Part shown: positions 9,480-19,307 of the stretch, piece by piece
Numbering within the stretch: the stretch's first letter is position 1
Layout: each line of letters starts with the position of its first letter
Assembly (NCBI RefSeq): GCF_000010085.1
Contig: NC_007712.1
Coordinates: 2,914,001-2,978,000, forward strand
Length of the DNA stretch: 64,000 bases
Source: Sodalis glossinidius str. 'morsitans'
GTDB taxonomy: Bacteria; Pseudomonadota; Gammaproteobacteria; Enterobacterales; Enterobacteriaceae
Reading direction: 5' to 3'
Program-made: the position numbers and the translations under genes
Notes under the pieces: model-generated
What the model saw: the letters and a program-made list of their open reading frames with translations, nothing else
What the model was told of the DNA's origin: nothing
The model's database searches: none

Positions 9480-9935
9480 ATGGAAATCTGGGTGGATGCC
9501 GATGCCTGTCCACGGGTCATAAAAGAGATCTTGTTTCGCGCCGCAGTACGGCATGAGATACAGACCACGCTGGTCGCCAATCAATCGCTGCCGGTGCCGC
9601 CGTCACGCTTTATCCGCACGCTGCGCGTGGCCGCCGGTTTCGACGTGGTGGACAACGAAATCGTCAAACGCGCCGCCGCGGGCGATCTGGTGATTACCGC
9701 CGACATTCCGCTGGCGGCGGAAGTGCTGGCAAAGGGGGCGCTGGCGCTTAACCCGCGCGGCGAACTTTACCAACAGGCCACGATTCGCGAGAAACTCACC
9801 CTGCGCGATTTTATGGATACCCTGCGCGGCAGCGGCATCCAAACGGACGGTCCGCCGCCGCTCGGGCAACGCGAGCGCCAGGAATTTGCGCGCCAGCTGG
9901 ATAAATGGCTGCACCAGGTTCAGGCACGGCGTTAA
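9480..9935 (+). CDS. yaiI: UPF0178 family protein YaiI
   Basis: A 151-residue member of the UPF0178 (YaiI/YqxD) family, a PIN-like fold. Visible family marks are [15 protein letters not shown] at the N-terminus, the [24 protein letters not shown] block and the LNPRGELY block, all rich in the acidic residues expected of a metal site. No biochemical role is established. ATG at 9480 lies five bases after the hemF stop, with AAGGAG inside the end of hemF as its ribosome site. Intact. Confidence 0.9.
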
Positions 9936-10136
9936 TATATAGCACTCTTTCACAATTATTTATGAGAAGATAAAGTAGGTAGATTGTTGATCTTATGCGA
10001 CAGCGCCGGCCATCGATTAGAGTCATCATAATAATCAGAAAAAGCGTATTTCATTCTACGTCTTGTTGATGCAGTGTTATCCTAAAGTTAACCGTCACTT
10101 ATGCGGGTGATAGTATTCAATTCATGGAGTAGAGAA

Positions 10137-11087
10137 ATGAACCAGTTAGAAGGTCTGAAACAATTTACTACCGTCGTGGCCGACAGCGGAGACATCGAGT
10201 CCATCCGCCACTATACGCCGCAAGATGCCACCACCAATCCGTCCCTGATCCTGAAAGCCGCCAGCCTCACTGCCTATCAACCGCTGTTTGAAGATACGCT
10301 GGCCTATGCCCGCAAACAGGGCGGCACCCGCGAAACCCAGATTATTAACGCCTCTGACAAATTGGCGGTCAATATCGGAGTGGAGATCTTGAAAAGCGTA
10401 CCAGGACGTGTCTCTACCGAAGTGGATGCGCGCCTCTCCTTCGATCGTGGCATGTGTGTGGCCAAGGCCCGCAAACTGGTTGCCCTGTATCAGGAACAGG
10501 GGATCGATAAATCCCGCATTCTCATCAAGCTGGCCTCCACCTGGGAAGGGATAAAGGCCGCTGAAGAACTGGAAAAAGAAGGGATTAACTGTAACTTGAC
10601 GCTGCTGTTCTCTTTCGCCCAGGCGCGCGCCTGCGCCGAAGCCGGCGTGTATCTGATTTCGCCGTTCGTCGGCCGTATCTATGACTGGTATAACCAGCGT
10701 AAACCGCTCGATCCGTACGTGGCGGACGAGGATCCGGGTGTGGTCTCGGTGCGCAAAATCTACGATTATTGTAAACAGCACCGTTATCAAACCGTTATCA
10801 TGGGCGCCAGCTTCCGTAAAGTGGAACAGATTCTGGCGCTGGCCGGCTGCGATCGCCTGACCATCTCCACCACCCTGCTGGAAGAGTTGCATAAAGCCGA
10901 CACACGCGTTGAGCGTAAACTGTCTCCCTCCACCGAAGGTTTTCATCAGCCGGCCCCGCTGTCTGAACCGGAATTCCGCTGGGAACATAACCAGGATGCG
11001 ATGGCCGTGGACAAACTGGCCGAAGGTATCCGCCAGTTCGCGGTTGACCAACAAAGCCTGGAAGATCTTTTGGCGGCAAAACTGTAA
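10137..11087 (+). CDS. talA: Transaldolase A
   Basis: Transaldolase moves a dihydroxyacetone unit between sugar phosphates in the non-oxidative pentose phosphate pathway. The 316-residue product has the active-site Schiff-base lysine in RILIKLASTWEG (Lys131), the TTNPSL motif, the EVDARLSF block and FSFAQARACAEAG. It matches E. coli TalA in length, and the next gene is tktB, the same pairing as in E. coli, which favours talA over talB. The start ATG at 10137 follows GGAGTAGAG. The tktB start lies 15 bases after the stop, so the pair forms an operon. Confidence 0.94.
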   Translation: MNQLEGLKQFTTVVADSGDIESIRHYTPQDATTNPSLILKAASLTAYQPLFEDTLAYARKQGGTRETQIINASDKLAVNIGVEILKSVPGRVSTEVDARLSFDRGMCVAKARKLVALYQEQGIDKSRILIKLASTWEGIKAAEELEKEGINCNLTLLFSFAQARACAEAGVYLISPFVGRIYDWYNQRKPLDPYVADEDPGVVSVRKIYDYCKQHRYQTVIMGASFRKVEQILALAGCDRLTISTTLLEELHKADTRVERKLSPSTEGFHQPAPLSEPEFRWEHNQDAMAVDKLAEGIRQFAVDQQSLEDLLAAKL

Positions 11088-11102
11088 CCTTTGGAGCATC
11101 TA

Positions 11103-13097
11103 ATGACATCAAGAAAAGCGCTTGCCAACGCTATCCGTGCGTTAAGCATGGATGCCGTGCAAAAAGCCAATTCCGGCCACCCCGGCGCGCCGATGGGCAT
11201 GGCGGACATCGCCGAAGTCCTGTGGCGCGATTACATGAACTATAACCCGTCCAATCCGAAATGGGCCGATCGCGACCGGTTTATTCTGTCGAACGGCCAC
11301 GGCTCAATGCTGCTCTACAGCCTACTGCATCTCACCGGCTATAATCTGCCGATGGAAGAATTGAAAAACTTCCGGCAGTTGCATTCCAAAACCCCGGGGC
11401 ATCCGGAATACGGTTACACCGATGGCGTGGAAACCACTACCGGGCCGCTGGGCCAGGGGATTGCCAACGCCGTCGGTCTGGCGATCGGTGAGCGCACGCT
11501 GGCGGCGCAGTTTAACCGTCACGGCCATGAAATTGTCGATCACTATACCTATGTTTTCCTCGGCGATGGCTGCATGATGGAAGGCATTTCCCATGAAGTC
11601 TGCTCGCTGGCCGGCACGATGAAGTTGGGCAAATTGGTGGCGTTTTACGACGATAACGGCATCTCTATCGACGGCGACGTCGAAGGCTGGTTCAGCGATG
11701 ACACAGCCTCCCGTTTTGAAGCCTATGGCTGGCATGTCGTACGCGGCGTGGACGGCCACGACAGCGATTCCGTTAAGGTGGCTATCGAAAACGCCCGCGC
11801 CGTCACCGATAAACCGTCGCTGCTGATGTGTAAAACCGTCATCGCGTTCGGCGCACCGACCAAAGCTGGCACCCACGGCGCCCACGGCGCGCCTTTAGGC
11901 GACGATGAAATCGCTGCTACGCGCAAAGCGCTGGGCTGGAACGAGCCGCCTTTTGTCATCCCAGCGGAAATCTACCAAGGCTGGGACGCGAAAGAGGCGG
12001 GCAAAAAGAAAGAAGCGGCCTGGAATGATAAATTCGCCGCCTATGAAAAAGCGTTCCCCGAACTGGCGCGCGAATTCAAACGCCGCATGAACGGTGAGCT
12101 GCCAACGAATTGGCAGGCGGAAAGCCAGAAAATCATTGAACAGCTCCAGGCCAAGCCAGCGAAGATCGCCACCCGTAAAGCCTCGCAGAACGCACTGGAA
12201 GCCTTTGGCCCCATGCTGCCGGAGTTCCTGGGCGGCTCGGCGGATCTGGCGCCCAGTAATTTGACGATCTGGTCGAAATCCACCTCCATTGCCAACGACC
12301 CCGCCGGTAATTATATCCACTACGGCGTACGCGAATTTGGCATGACGGCTATCGGTAACGGCATCGCCCATCACGGTGGTTTTGTGCCCTATACCGCTAC
12401 CTTCCTGATGTTTGTCGAATACGCTCGTAATGCAGTGCGCATGGCGGCGCTTATGAAAGCGCGCCACATCATGGTTTATACCCATGATTCTATTGGTCTG
12501 GGTGAAGACGGCCCGACCCATCAGCCGGTCGAGCAGTTAGCCAGCCTGCGCATGACGCCGAACATGAGCAATTGGCGTCCCTGCGATCAGGTGGAAACTG
12601 CGGTTGCCTGGAAGAGAGCCATCGAACGCCACGACGGTCCTACCGCGCTTATTTTGTCGCGTCAGAATCTGGCGCAGCAAGATCGCACGGCGCAGCAGGT
12701 GGCGGATATCGCTCGCGGCGGATATGTGTTGAAAGATTGCGAAGGTCAGCCGGAACTGATCCTCATTGCGACCGGTTCGGAAGTGGAGCTGGCGGTAGCC
12801 GCCTATGAGCAGTTGCAGACTGAAGGCCGCAAAGTGCGCGTCGTATCCCTGCCCTCTAGCGATTTTTTCGATGCGCAGGACGACAATTATCGCGAATCGG
12901 TGCTGCCGAAAGCGGTGACGGCCCGGGTTGCTATCGAAGCCGGCATCGCCGATTACTGGTATAAGTACGTGGGCCTTGACGGACAGATCGTCGGCATGAC
13001 CACCTTCGGTGAATCGGCACCGGCAGAAGAATTGTTCAAGGTGTTCGGCTTCACCAAAGAGAACGTACTGAACAAAGCGCGTTCGCTGTTGAAATAA
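11103..13097 (+). CDS. tktB: Transketolase
   Basis: Thiamine-diphosphate enzyme that shifts two-carbon units between ketose and aldose phosphates, working directly with transaldolase. The 664 residues contain the N-terminal GHPGAPMGMA motif, the ThDP motif GDGCMMEGISHE...DDNG, the pyrimidine-domain GVREFGMTAIGNGIA, HDSIGLGEDGPTHQPVE, and a C-terminal transketolase domain. The start is ATG at 11103 after TTGGAGCAT. By position it is tktB, though the sequence could equally serve as the only transketolase (tktA role) of the cell. Intact; a strong terminator follows. Confidence 0.94.
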   Translation: MTSRKALANAIRALSMDAVQKANSGHPGAPMGMADIAEVLWRDYMNYNPSNPKWADRDRFILSNGHGSMLLYSLLHLTGYNLPMEELKNFRQLHSKTPGHPEYGYTDGVETTTGPLGQGIANAVGLAIGERTLAAQFNRHGHEIVDHYTYVFLGDGCMMEGISHEVCSLAGTMKLGKLVAFYDDNGISIDGDVEGWFSDDTASRFEAYGWHVVRGVDGHDSDSVKVAIENARAVTDKPSLLMCKTVIAFGAPTKAGTHGAHGAPLGDDEIAATRKALGWNEPPFVIPAEIYQGWDAKEAGKKKEAAWNDKFAAYEKAFPELAREFKRRMNGELPTNWQAESQKIIEQLQAKPAKIATRKASQNALEAFGPMLPEFLGGSADLAPSNLTIWSKSTSIANDPAGNYIHYGVREFGMTAIGNGIAHHGGFVPYTATFLMFVEYARNAVRMAALMKARHIMVYTHDSIGLGEDGPTHQPVEQLASLRMTPNMSNWRPCDQVETAVAWKRAIERHDGPTALILSRQNLAQQDRTAQQVADIARGGYVLKDCEGQPELILIATGSEVELAVAAYEQLQTEGRKVRVVSLPSSDFFDAQDDNYRESVLPKAVTARVAIEAGIADYWYKYVGLDGQIVGMTTFGESAPAEELFKVFGFTKENVLNKARSLLK

Positions 13098-13113
13098 GAC
13101 TTCGCCTCTCCTT

Positions 13114-13147
13114 ACGCCGGCGACCCTCGGGTACCGGCGTTTTGTTT
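13114..13147 (+). terminator. Intrinsic terminator after talA-tktB
   Basis: Stem ACGCCGG...CCGGCGT (13114-13120 with 13134-13140), extended by an inner ACCC/GGGT pair, followed by TTTTGTTTG. It lies 17 bases after the tktB stop. Confidence 0.85.
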
Positions 13148-13426
13148 GTTATTCCCTTTACCCCGTTGCGCTTGGTATCCGCTCACCAACGCTGCCACGC
13201 GCCGTCGAGACCAAATTCGCCTGGGGATGCGCCAACACACGCCGCTTGCCTACCCAATAATGCGCGACTCAGCCCGCGCACGATCATTGGTAGGTTGCCG
13301 GCATAGAACGTACGTCTTCAGTCAACGGCGCAGAGGCGCCCCCCGTCAATCAACGACAATCTTGTCGTCGGCAATCTCGTCATCGTTGGAGCTGATATTA
13401 TGTAGGATCATAAAGTCTATAATCAC

Positions 13427-14030
13427 TCAGTTCGTGTCGAAATGTTCCAGCGGAGCGGCGCAATATTGGGCATCTTCCCCGTGGCGGTTTTTGAGCGTGA
13501 CGTTGATACCCTTTGCCGTGAGCAACTGCTCGGCGATGGCCTGTTTACCGGCACAGGTCGCTTTATGCAACGGGGTGTTGCCGTCATAATCCGTCGCGTT
13601 AATCTCGTCAGTGCTTTTTGCCATGAGTTTCTGAACGTAGGTTAAATTGCGCGATTCCACCGCCAAATGCAGCACCGTTTTGCCTAAGTAATCATCAAGA
13701 CTGGTATTTAGCCCGTTATACGCAAGTAATTCATCAAACATCTGAGGCCAGCGGTATTCAATCGCCAGCATTAGCGCCGCTTTGTACCATTTGTCTTGCA
13801 GGTTAAGGTTCAACCGCCCGTTCTGAAGGAGTCGCCTCATGCGGTGATATTTACCCTGTCTGACACACTCCATCAGCGGGGTATTGCCATCGATATCGGC
13901 AATATTAACGTCGACATCCTGGCAATGAAGCAGCCGCTTAAAAACCACCATTTTGCCATGGGCGGTTGCCAACCACAGGGCGCTTTGATGATAAGCATTG
14001 GTAAGGTTGACATTGATTCCCGTGACGTTA
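13427..14030 (-). pseudogene. Ankyrin-repeat protein, N-terminally truncated
   Basis: At least five ankyrin repeats are readable: DIDGNTPLMECVRQGKYHRMRRLL, YKAALMLAIEYRWPQMFDELL, LGKTVLHLAVESRNLTYVQKLM and DGNTPLHKATCAGKQAIAEQLL, plus an upstream half repeat (YHQSALWLATAHGKM) that is in frame beyond the first ATG at 13972. The reading frame stays open to about 14030, where it meets unrelated plus-strand coding sequence, so the original N-terminus is lost. Ankyrin proteins bind other proteins and are often host-interaction factors in symbionts, but nothing here shows export. ATG at 13972 could still give a 181-residue protein. The stop is at 13427. Confidence 0.65.
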
Positions 14031-14031
14031 G

Positions 14032-14558
14032 GTGCCCCTACTGGCGTTGGCGGGCGATACCTATCGCGGGCAGACGGTTTTCGTACGCATCAACCTATAC
14101 AACTGCGATATTTGCGGGATCAAATATACTTTGAGTCCCGAAGGAGTGCTGCGCGAAGTGCCCAAAAAATTGGCCGTTCATCTGCGCAATATCCGCACCC
14201 AGGGGCTGGGAGGAAAGGCTCCAAGGCGGCGGCGGAGGTGGCCGGTCAAGCGCGATCCATTGATGACTTACCGGGCGAAGTCTGAGCGTAACTACGCCGT
14301 TGTGAATCAGCGTCTAAGCGGCAGTAACGATGTATGGAAAAAGCAAGTGGGCGATCATCTAAGTCTGCGTGACTATGATGCGCAGGTAGGTGAGGCAATG
14401 GCGATGGTCAAAGCGCTTAACAAAATGACGCTGTTAGGAATGCCGAACAGCATCCGGATCGCATAACAATCGATCTGCTAGGGGGGCGTAGTCACAGTTC
14501 TGATTTATTCAACAAAGCCGGCACCGGTGCGAAGGTTCGCGTAGCGCCGACCCAATAA
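14032..14558 (+). pseudogene. Unrecognised protein, truncated and frameshifted
   Basis: The plus-strand frame reads 144 residues with a CDIC pair near the start (possible metal-binding cysteines), a basic stretch (PRRRRRWPVKR) and a C-terminal block (GDHLSLRDYDAQVGEAMAM). Near 14455 the frame breaks. In the next frame the protein plainly continues (DRITIDLLGGRSHSSDLF...) and ends in RVAPTQ with TAA at 14556-14558. The start is missing, because the left end abuts the truncated ankyrin gene at about 14030. I do not recognise the family. Its composition and position suggest the tail of a larger accessory protein that was joined to the ankyrin gene by a deletion or rearrangement. Confidence 0.5.
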
Positions 14559-14583
14559 GCTATTGCCTTGAGGTTATGACTGG

Positions 14584-17403
14584 ATGGCTAATTTTTTTGT
14601 TGATCGCCCTATTTTTTCCTGGGTGCTGGCAATTATTGTTTGCCTGACTGGCGTGATGGCCATCATATCGCTGCCGATAGAGCAATATCCCCGGCGGGCG
14701 CCGCCGACGATCCGTATTTCCTCTAAATTATCCCGGCGCCTCTGCGCAAACGCTGGAAAATACCGTCGCCCAGATTATCGAACAGAACATGACCGGCCTT
14801 GATAATCTGTTGTACATGGCATCACAAAGCACCAATACCGGCCGAGCCACTACCACGCTGACCTTTCTCGCCGGGACCGATCCCAACGAGGCAATGCAGC
14901 AGGTGCAATCAACTGCAGGCCGCACAGCGCCGTCTACCCCAGGCGGTGCAAAGCCAGGGCATGACCGTAAGCAAAACCGACGACACCAATTTGATGATGG
15001 TGGCTTTCGTGTCTACCGACGGGTCCATGGATAAACAGGATATCGCCGACTATGTGGTCAGCCATGTACAAGATCCGGTAAGCCGGGTAAGCGGCGTCGG
15101 CAGTATAGACGCCTACGGCTCACAGTATGCGATGCGCATCTGGCTTAACCTCGACTACGGCCTGACGACCGATGACGTGGTTTCAGCCATTGAGGCGCAA
15201 AACAGCCAGGTGGCGGTGGGCCAGTTAGGCGGAACCCCTGCGGTGGACAACCAAGCCCTTAACGCCACCATCAATGCGCAGGCGCAGCTTGAAACGCAGG
15301 ATCAATTTCGCGCCATTACATTGCGCGTCAATCCGGACGGTTCCTATATCACACTGGGCGATGTCGCCACGGTGGAGCTGGGATCGGAAAACTATGACTA
15401 TTTGACGCACTACAATGGCATGGACATCAAATTGGCCTCCGGGGCCAATGAATTGGAAACCAAACTGGCGGTGAAAAAGAAAATCGCAGAGCTGGCGCCG
15501 TTCTTTCCCCACGGTCTGGAGGCGAAAATCGCCTACGAAACTGCCCCGTTCGTCAGCGCCTCGATCCGCGATGTGGTGAAAACCCTGTGCGAAGCCATCG
15601 TGCTGGTGTTTTTAGTAATGTACCTGTTTTTACAGAACTTCCGCGCCACGCTTATTCCCACCATCGCCGTACCGGTAGTGTTATTGAGTACCTTAGCGGT
15701 GCTTTACCTGTTCAATTTTAGTATTAACACTCTCACCATGTTCGCAATGGTGCTCGCCATCGGTCTGCTGGTGGACGACGCCATCGTGGTGGTGGAGAAC
15801 GTCGAACGGGTGATGAGCGAGGAAGGGCTTTCTCCACGCGAGGCAACACGTAAATCCATGGGCCAGATCCAGGGTGCACTGGTCGGCATTGCGATGGTGT
15901 TATCCGCAGTATTCGTGCCGATGGCGTTTTTCGGCGGCACCACGGGGGCGATATATCGCCAGTTTTCCATGACTATCGTGGCGGCGATGGTGTTGTCGGT
16001 CTTGGTGGCGATGATACTGACCCCCGCGCTGTGCGCCACGCTGCTTAAACTGAAAGTGGTGAGAAGGTCGAGAAATACTTCATGACCCAGGAAAAGGACA
16101 ATGTGCTGTCGGTGTTTTCCACGGTAGGCGCTGGCCCCGGAGGTAACGGCCAGAACGTTGCACGCCTGTTCATCCGGCTGAAGAATTGGGAGGATCGCGC
16201 GAGCGTCGATCGCTCGTCCTTTGCCATTATCGAACGAGCCACGAAGGCCTTTAACAAGATCCCAGAGGCGAAAGTGCTCGCCAACAACCCGGCGGCCATT
16301 TCGGGGCTGGGCAACACCGCCGGTTTTGATTTGATGCTGGAAGATCATAGCGGCATCGACCACGATGCGCTCATGGCGGCACGGGATCAACTGCTGTCCG
16401 CCACCACGGATTCTCCGTTGCTGACTCGCGTGCGGCATAACGGCCTTGATGACAGCCAGCAGTTGCAAATCGATAGCGCAAAGCACAGGAGCTCGGCGTG
16501 TCGGTGGCTGATATCAACAGCACGCTGCAAACCGCCTGGGGCTCCAGCTACGTCAATGATTTTCTCGATCGCGGACGGGTCAAACGCGTGTACGTCCAGG
16601 CGGCGGCCAAATACCGCATGCTGCCGCAGGATATTTATCGTTGGTATGTCCGTAACAGCAGCGGCAGCATGGTTCCTTTTTCAGCCTTTGCCAGCTCGCG
16701 CTGGGAATATGGCGCACCGCGATTGGAACGCTATAACGGCTACTCCTTGCTTGAGATCGTCGGCGAAGCGGCGCCGGGCGTCAGCAACGGCGCCGCGATG
16801 GACGAAATGGAAAAGCTGGTGCGCCAGTTGCCGGGCGTGCTCGTGGACCACCATGTCTTATCAGGAGCGGCTATCAGGCGCTCAGGTGCCCGCGCTCTAT
16901 GCCATCTCTCTGCTGGTCGTATTCCTTTTTCGGTCATGCTGGTGGTTCCGCTTGGGGTGCTGGAGGCGCTGCTGGCTACCTGGTTCCGCGGCCTGGATAA
17001 TGACGTTTATTTCCAGGTGGGACTGTTAACGGTCATTGGCCTGTCGGCCAAAAATGCGATTCTTATCGTTGAATTCGCCAATGAGCTGCATCTGCGCAGC
17101 ATGGCGCTGATGGAGGCGACACTTGAGGAGGCACGGATACGGTTACGGCCAATAGTAATGACATCGCTGGCGTTCGTCTTCGGGGTACTGCCGATGGCCA
17201 GCAGTCAAGGCGCCGGCTCCGACAGCCAGCATGCAGTAGGTACCAGCGTCATCGGCGGTATGCTTAGCGCCACCTTCCTGGCGATCTTTTTCATTCCGCT
17301 GTTCTATGTGCTGATCCGGCGGCGCTTCCCGCTAACGCCCGATACGCCGCCGACAGTGTCGACAACCGTCAGCAACTCGCAGAAGACGGGGCCCGAGGCG
17401 TGA
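14584..17403 (+). pseudogene. acrD: RND multidrug efflux pump AcrD, multiply frameshifted
   Basis: AcrD is the inner-membrane RND pump for aminoglycosides and anionic drugs, working with AcrA and TolC. Homology is strong along the whole gene: ANFFVDRPIFSWVLAI start, MTGLDNLLYMASQS, the GQLGGTP loop, the transmembrane proton-relay motif GLLVDDAIVVVENVER, and the VIGLSAKNAILIVEFANE block near the end. Frames change near 14735, 14925, 16480, 16845 and 16910. Around 16060 about 70 codons are missing between TLLK and EKYFMTQEKDN, and a short piece is gone near 16920. At least six lesions, so no pump can be made. The position matches E. coli (acrD-ypfM-yffB). Confidence 0.92.
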
Positions 17404-17675
17404 TGCCCAGGTCAGCACCGGGAGCGTTCACGGGTGAAAAAGATACCTTTCTCTCCCAACCGTTGCATCGTGCTGGATTTCCGGCACCGTTGCTGCGTGG
17501 AACAGTCAGCAGTTGAATGGCGTGAGCACGACGGGGAATAAATTGCAGAGACAACTGCGCACCCTTTTAGATTAAGGGCACTACGCCTGGGCTGAACACC
17601 CAAAAAAATAAAACTGCCGGCGGCGCGAATACCGTGCCTTGGTCTGCACCCTCTGCTCAGTGTTACCGCGAAACT

Positions 17676-17762
17676 TTATGCGCTTACCGGTACTGATTGC
17701 TGCTGGTTGCGCAGCATGGCTTCTATAAAGTCTTTCCAATTGCCTAATTCTTTATCTAACAT
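17676..17762 (-). CDS. ypfM: Small protein YpfM
   Basis: A 28-codon frame on the minus strand starts at ATG 17762 behind TGAGGT and ends with TAA at 17676-17678. It reads MLDKELGNWKDFIEAMLR and then a tail rich in Gln and Ser. The first 18 residues agree closely with the 19-residue E. coli YpfM, which lies at the same place between acrD and yffB on the strand opposite acrD. Its role is not known. The tail of about ten extra residues is a difference from E. coli. Conservation of this tiny frame beside a heavily decayed acrD argues that it is under selection. Confidence 0.75.
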   Translation of the reverse strand: MLDKELGNWKDFIEAMLRNQQQSVPVSA

Positions 17763-18007
17763 AACAACCTCATATTAATCCTGGCGGCATTATACCCAGC
17801 GCCCGATACTAATAACACCCTTGAGCGCACAAAAAATATAATCAACAATGAAGAAAATGCAGAAGAGGAAATAAATCGGTACCAAAATCGGGCACGCAGG
17901 TCCTGTATTCGGTAAAAGTAAAATAGATGGCATATATTTGATAAAATATCTTTTAATTGAATTAACAATTATCAACCCGACAAATTAATTTGTTTAATCT
18001 GCGGCTA

Positions 18008-18262
18008 CTAAAGCGGCGTCGCGGCTTTACGCCCCTGTGTGCCCGGCAGGTTGAAGCATAGCGACAACCGCGCCGGCGTGGCGTTGTGAAGCGGTTCGGG
18101 ACCGTTAATCATCGTGTTGAGCACGCCCCTTAGGTCTGCCTGTCGAGAAAATCAATAAATAGCCGCCATCAGCGCATCACCGTGTCACGGTTGGGAAAAT
18201 GGCGGTATAGCGTTTCTGATACCCCCTGCCCCGCGCAGGGCAAAGAGAGATTTGGCAACCTC
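18008..18262 (-). pseudogene. TetR-family regulator remnant
   Basis: The minus strand carries the second half of a TetR-type helix-turn-helix (GVSETLYRHFPNRDTVM), then TGA at once, a piece that includes FIDFLDR, another stop, and in a shifted frame a C-terminal-looking piece (GVLNTMINGPEPLHNATPARLSLCFNL) ending at 18008. The first helix and the middle of the ligand domain are missing. What it regulated cannot be told. Confidence 0.55.
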
Positions 18263-18922
18263 AAGCAGTGTGTGTGGCGTTCCACGTCAGCCCGCAGCCG
18301 GCGAGAAGAAAAGATGACCCACGTTATCCGTACGGACACCACAACACCCAATGGCGCGCTGCCGCGCGTTGGCGGGAAAGTCAATTATCAGCAGGATTAG
18401 ATAGCCATTATCGACTTGATACAGGCCTAAAAGAGCGATTATTCATAAACTGGCTTTAACATTGTGCTATTAAGATTACACGTCTAATGCCGAGTTGTCA
18501 TATAATACTCTTGGCAAGGCCGCAGCCGGACGCATAATTAACTTAAATAAATATTATTAATATACAAACAATTATCAATAATATTTATTTATCCAGCTTA
18601 TTATGTTTAGCGCCATTAGATGATTGCAGCCCTAATCCCGAATCACTCTTTTTATTACCAACAATGCGGGCCCTGGTCCTCCTCCACGCTTTCGGCCACC
18701 GCACCAGCGCCGACCGACGTGCGTCTAAAGGGTACCACCGTGCCCATCTTTACTGGCCACAGTGCAAAGAGCGCATACGCCGCTGGCGTCTGCATCGCAC
18801 AAGCTGGCCAAGGCGCTGGATCCCGCCGTCTTTTTCCCTCATCATGGGAGCGTGCGTTCACCTGGCCGGTCGGAAAAAAGAGCCGGCAGGCGCTTTCCTT
18901 CCCGCTTAAGGTAGCTTTTGGT
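18263..18922. other. Intergenic region before yffB, no gene seen
   Basis: About 660 bases without a supportable gene. The first part is GC-rich and may hold the eroded N-terminal end of the TetR remnant. 18440-18610 is very AT-rich and contains a perfect inverted repeat (listed separately). The last 250 bases have an open frame joined to yffB but no recognisable protein. Promoters for yffB-dapE should lie here. Confidence 0.4.
18544..18591. repeat. Perfect 15-bp AT-only inverted repeat
   Basis: The left arm at 18544-18558 (TAAATAAATATTATT) is the exact reverse complement of the right arm at 18577-18591, with an 18-base spacer that is also AT-rich. Neither arm contains G or C. It lies in the AT-rich patch upstream of yffB-dapE. 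It has no T-run of terminator type and no neighbour that explains it. Confidence 0.7.
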
Positions 18923-19306
18923 ATGTCCAACGATTTGCAGCACCCCGGAGTTACACTCTACGGCATCAAAAACTGTGATACGGTCAAAAAGGCCCGCCGC
19001 TGGCTTGACGATCGGCAGATGCCCTACCGGTTTCATGATTACCGCAGCGATGACCTCGATGCCGATCTTTTACAGCGCTTTATCGACCAGTTGGGGTGGC
19101 AGCCGCTGCTCAACACCCGCGGCACCACCTGGCGCAAACTTAGCGAATCCCAGCGCGCGGCGGCCGACAGCGCCGCCGGGACGGCGGCGCTGATGCTCAG
19201 CCAGCCAGCGATTATTAAGCGTCCCCTGCTGGAGGCCGCGGATGGCCGTCTGCTGCTGGGGTTTTCCCCGCAAGCGTACCACAGCTTTACCGCCAGCGAG
19301 GTTTAA
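18923..19306 (+). CDS. yffB: ArsC/Spx family protein YffB
   Basis: A 127-residue thioredoxin-fold protein of the ArsC/Spx family, reported in related bacteria as a glutathione-dependent thiol reductase-like protein. It has the single active-site cysteine in LYGIKNCDTVKKARRWL (about residue 18), the DYRSDDLD segment, LNTRGTTWRKL and AIIKRPLLEA. A CxxC motif is absent, as in E. coli YffB. ATG at 18923 is the nearest plausible start and makes the N-terminus some eight residues longer than in E. coli; the frame is open further upstream but without homology. dapE starts two bases after its stop. Confidence 0.88.
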   Translation: MSNDLQHPGVTLYGIKNCDTVKKARRWLDDRQMPYRFHDYRSDDLDADLLQRFIDQLGWQPLLNTRGTTWRKLSESQRAAADSAAGTAALMLSQPAIIKRPLLEAADGRLLLGFSPQAYHSFTASEV

Positions 19307-19307
19307 G

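Noticed and set aside
10146..11099. 317-codon open frame antisense to talA
   Set aside because: It mirrors talA codon by codon, has no recognisable family and no ribosome site; GC-rich codon bias creates such shadows.
11895..12521. 208-codon open frame antisense to tktB
   Set aside because: Shadow of an intact transketolase frame without motifs or start signal.
15704..16486. 260-codon open frame antisense to acrD
   Set aside because: The plus strand has clear RND pump homology; the antisense frame has none.
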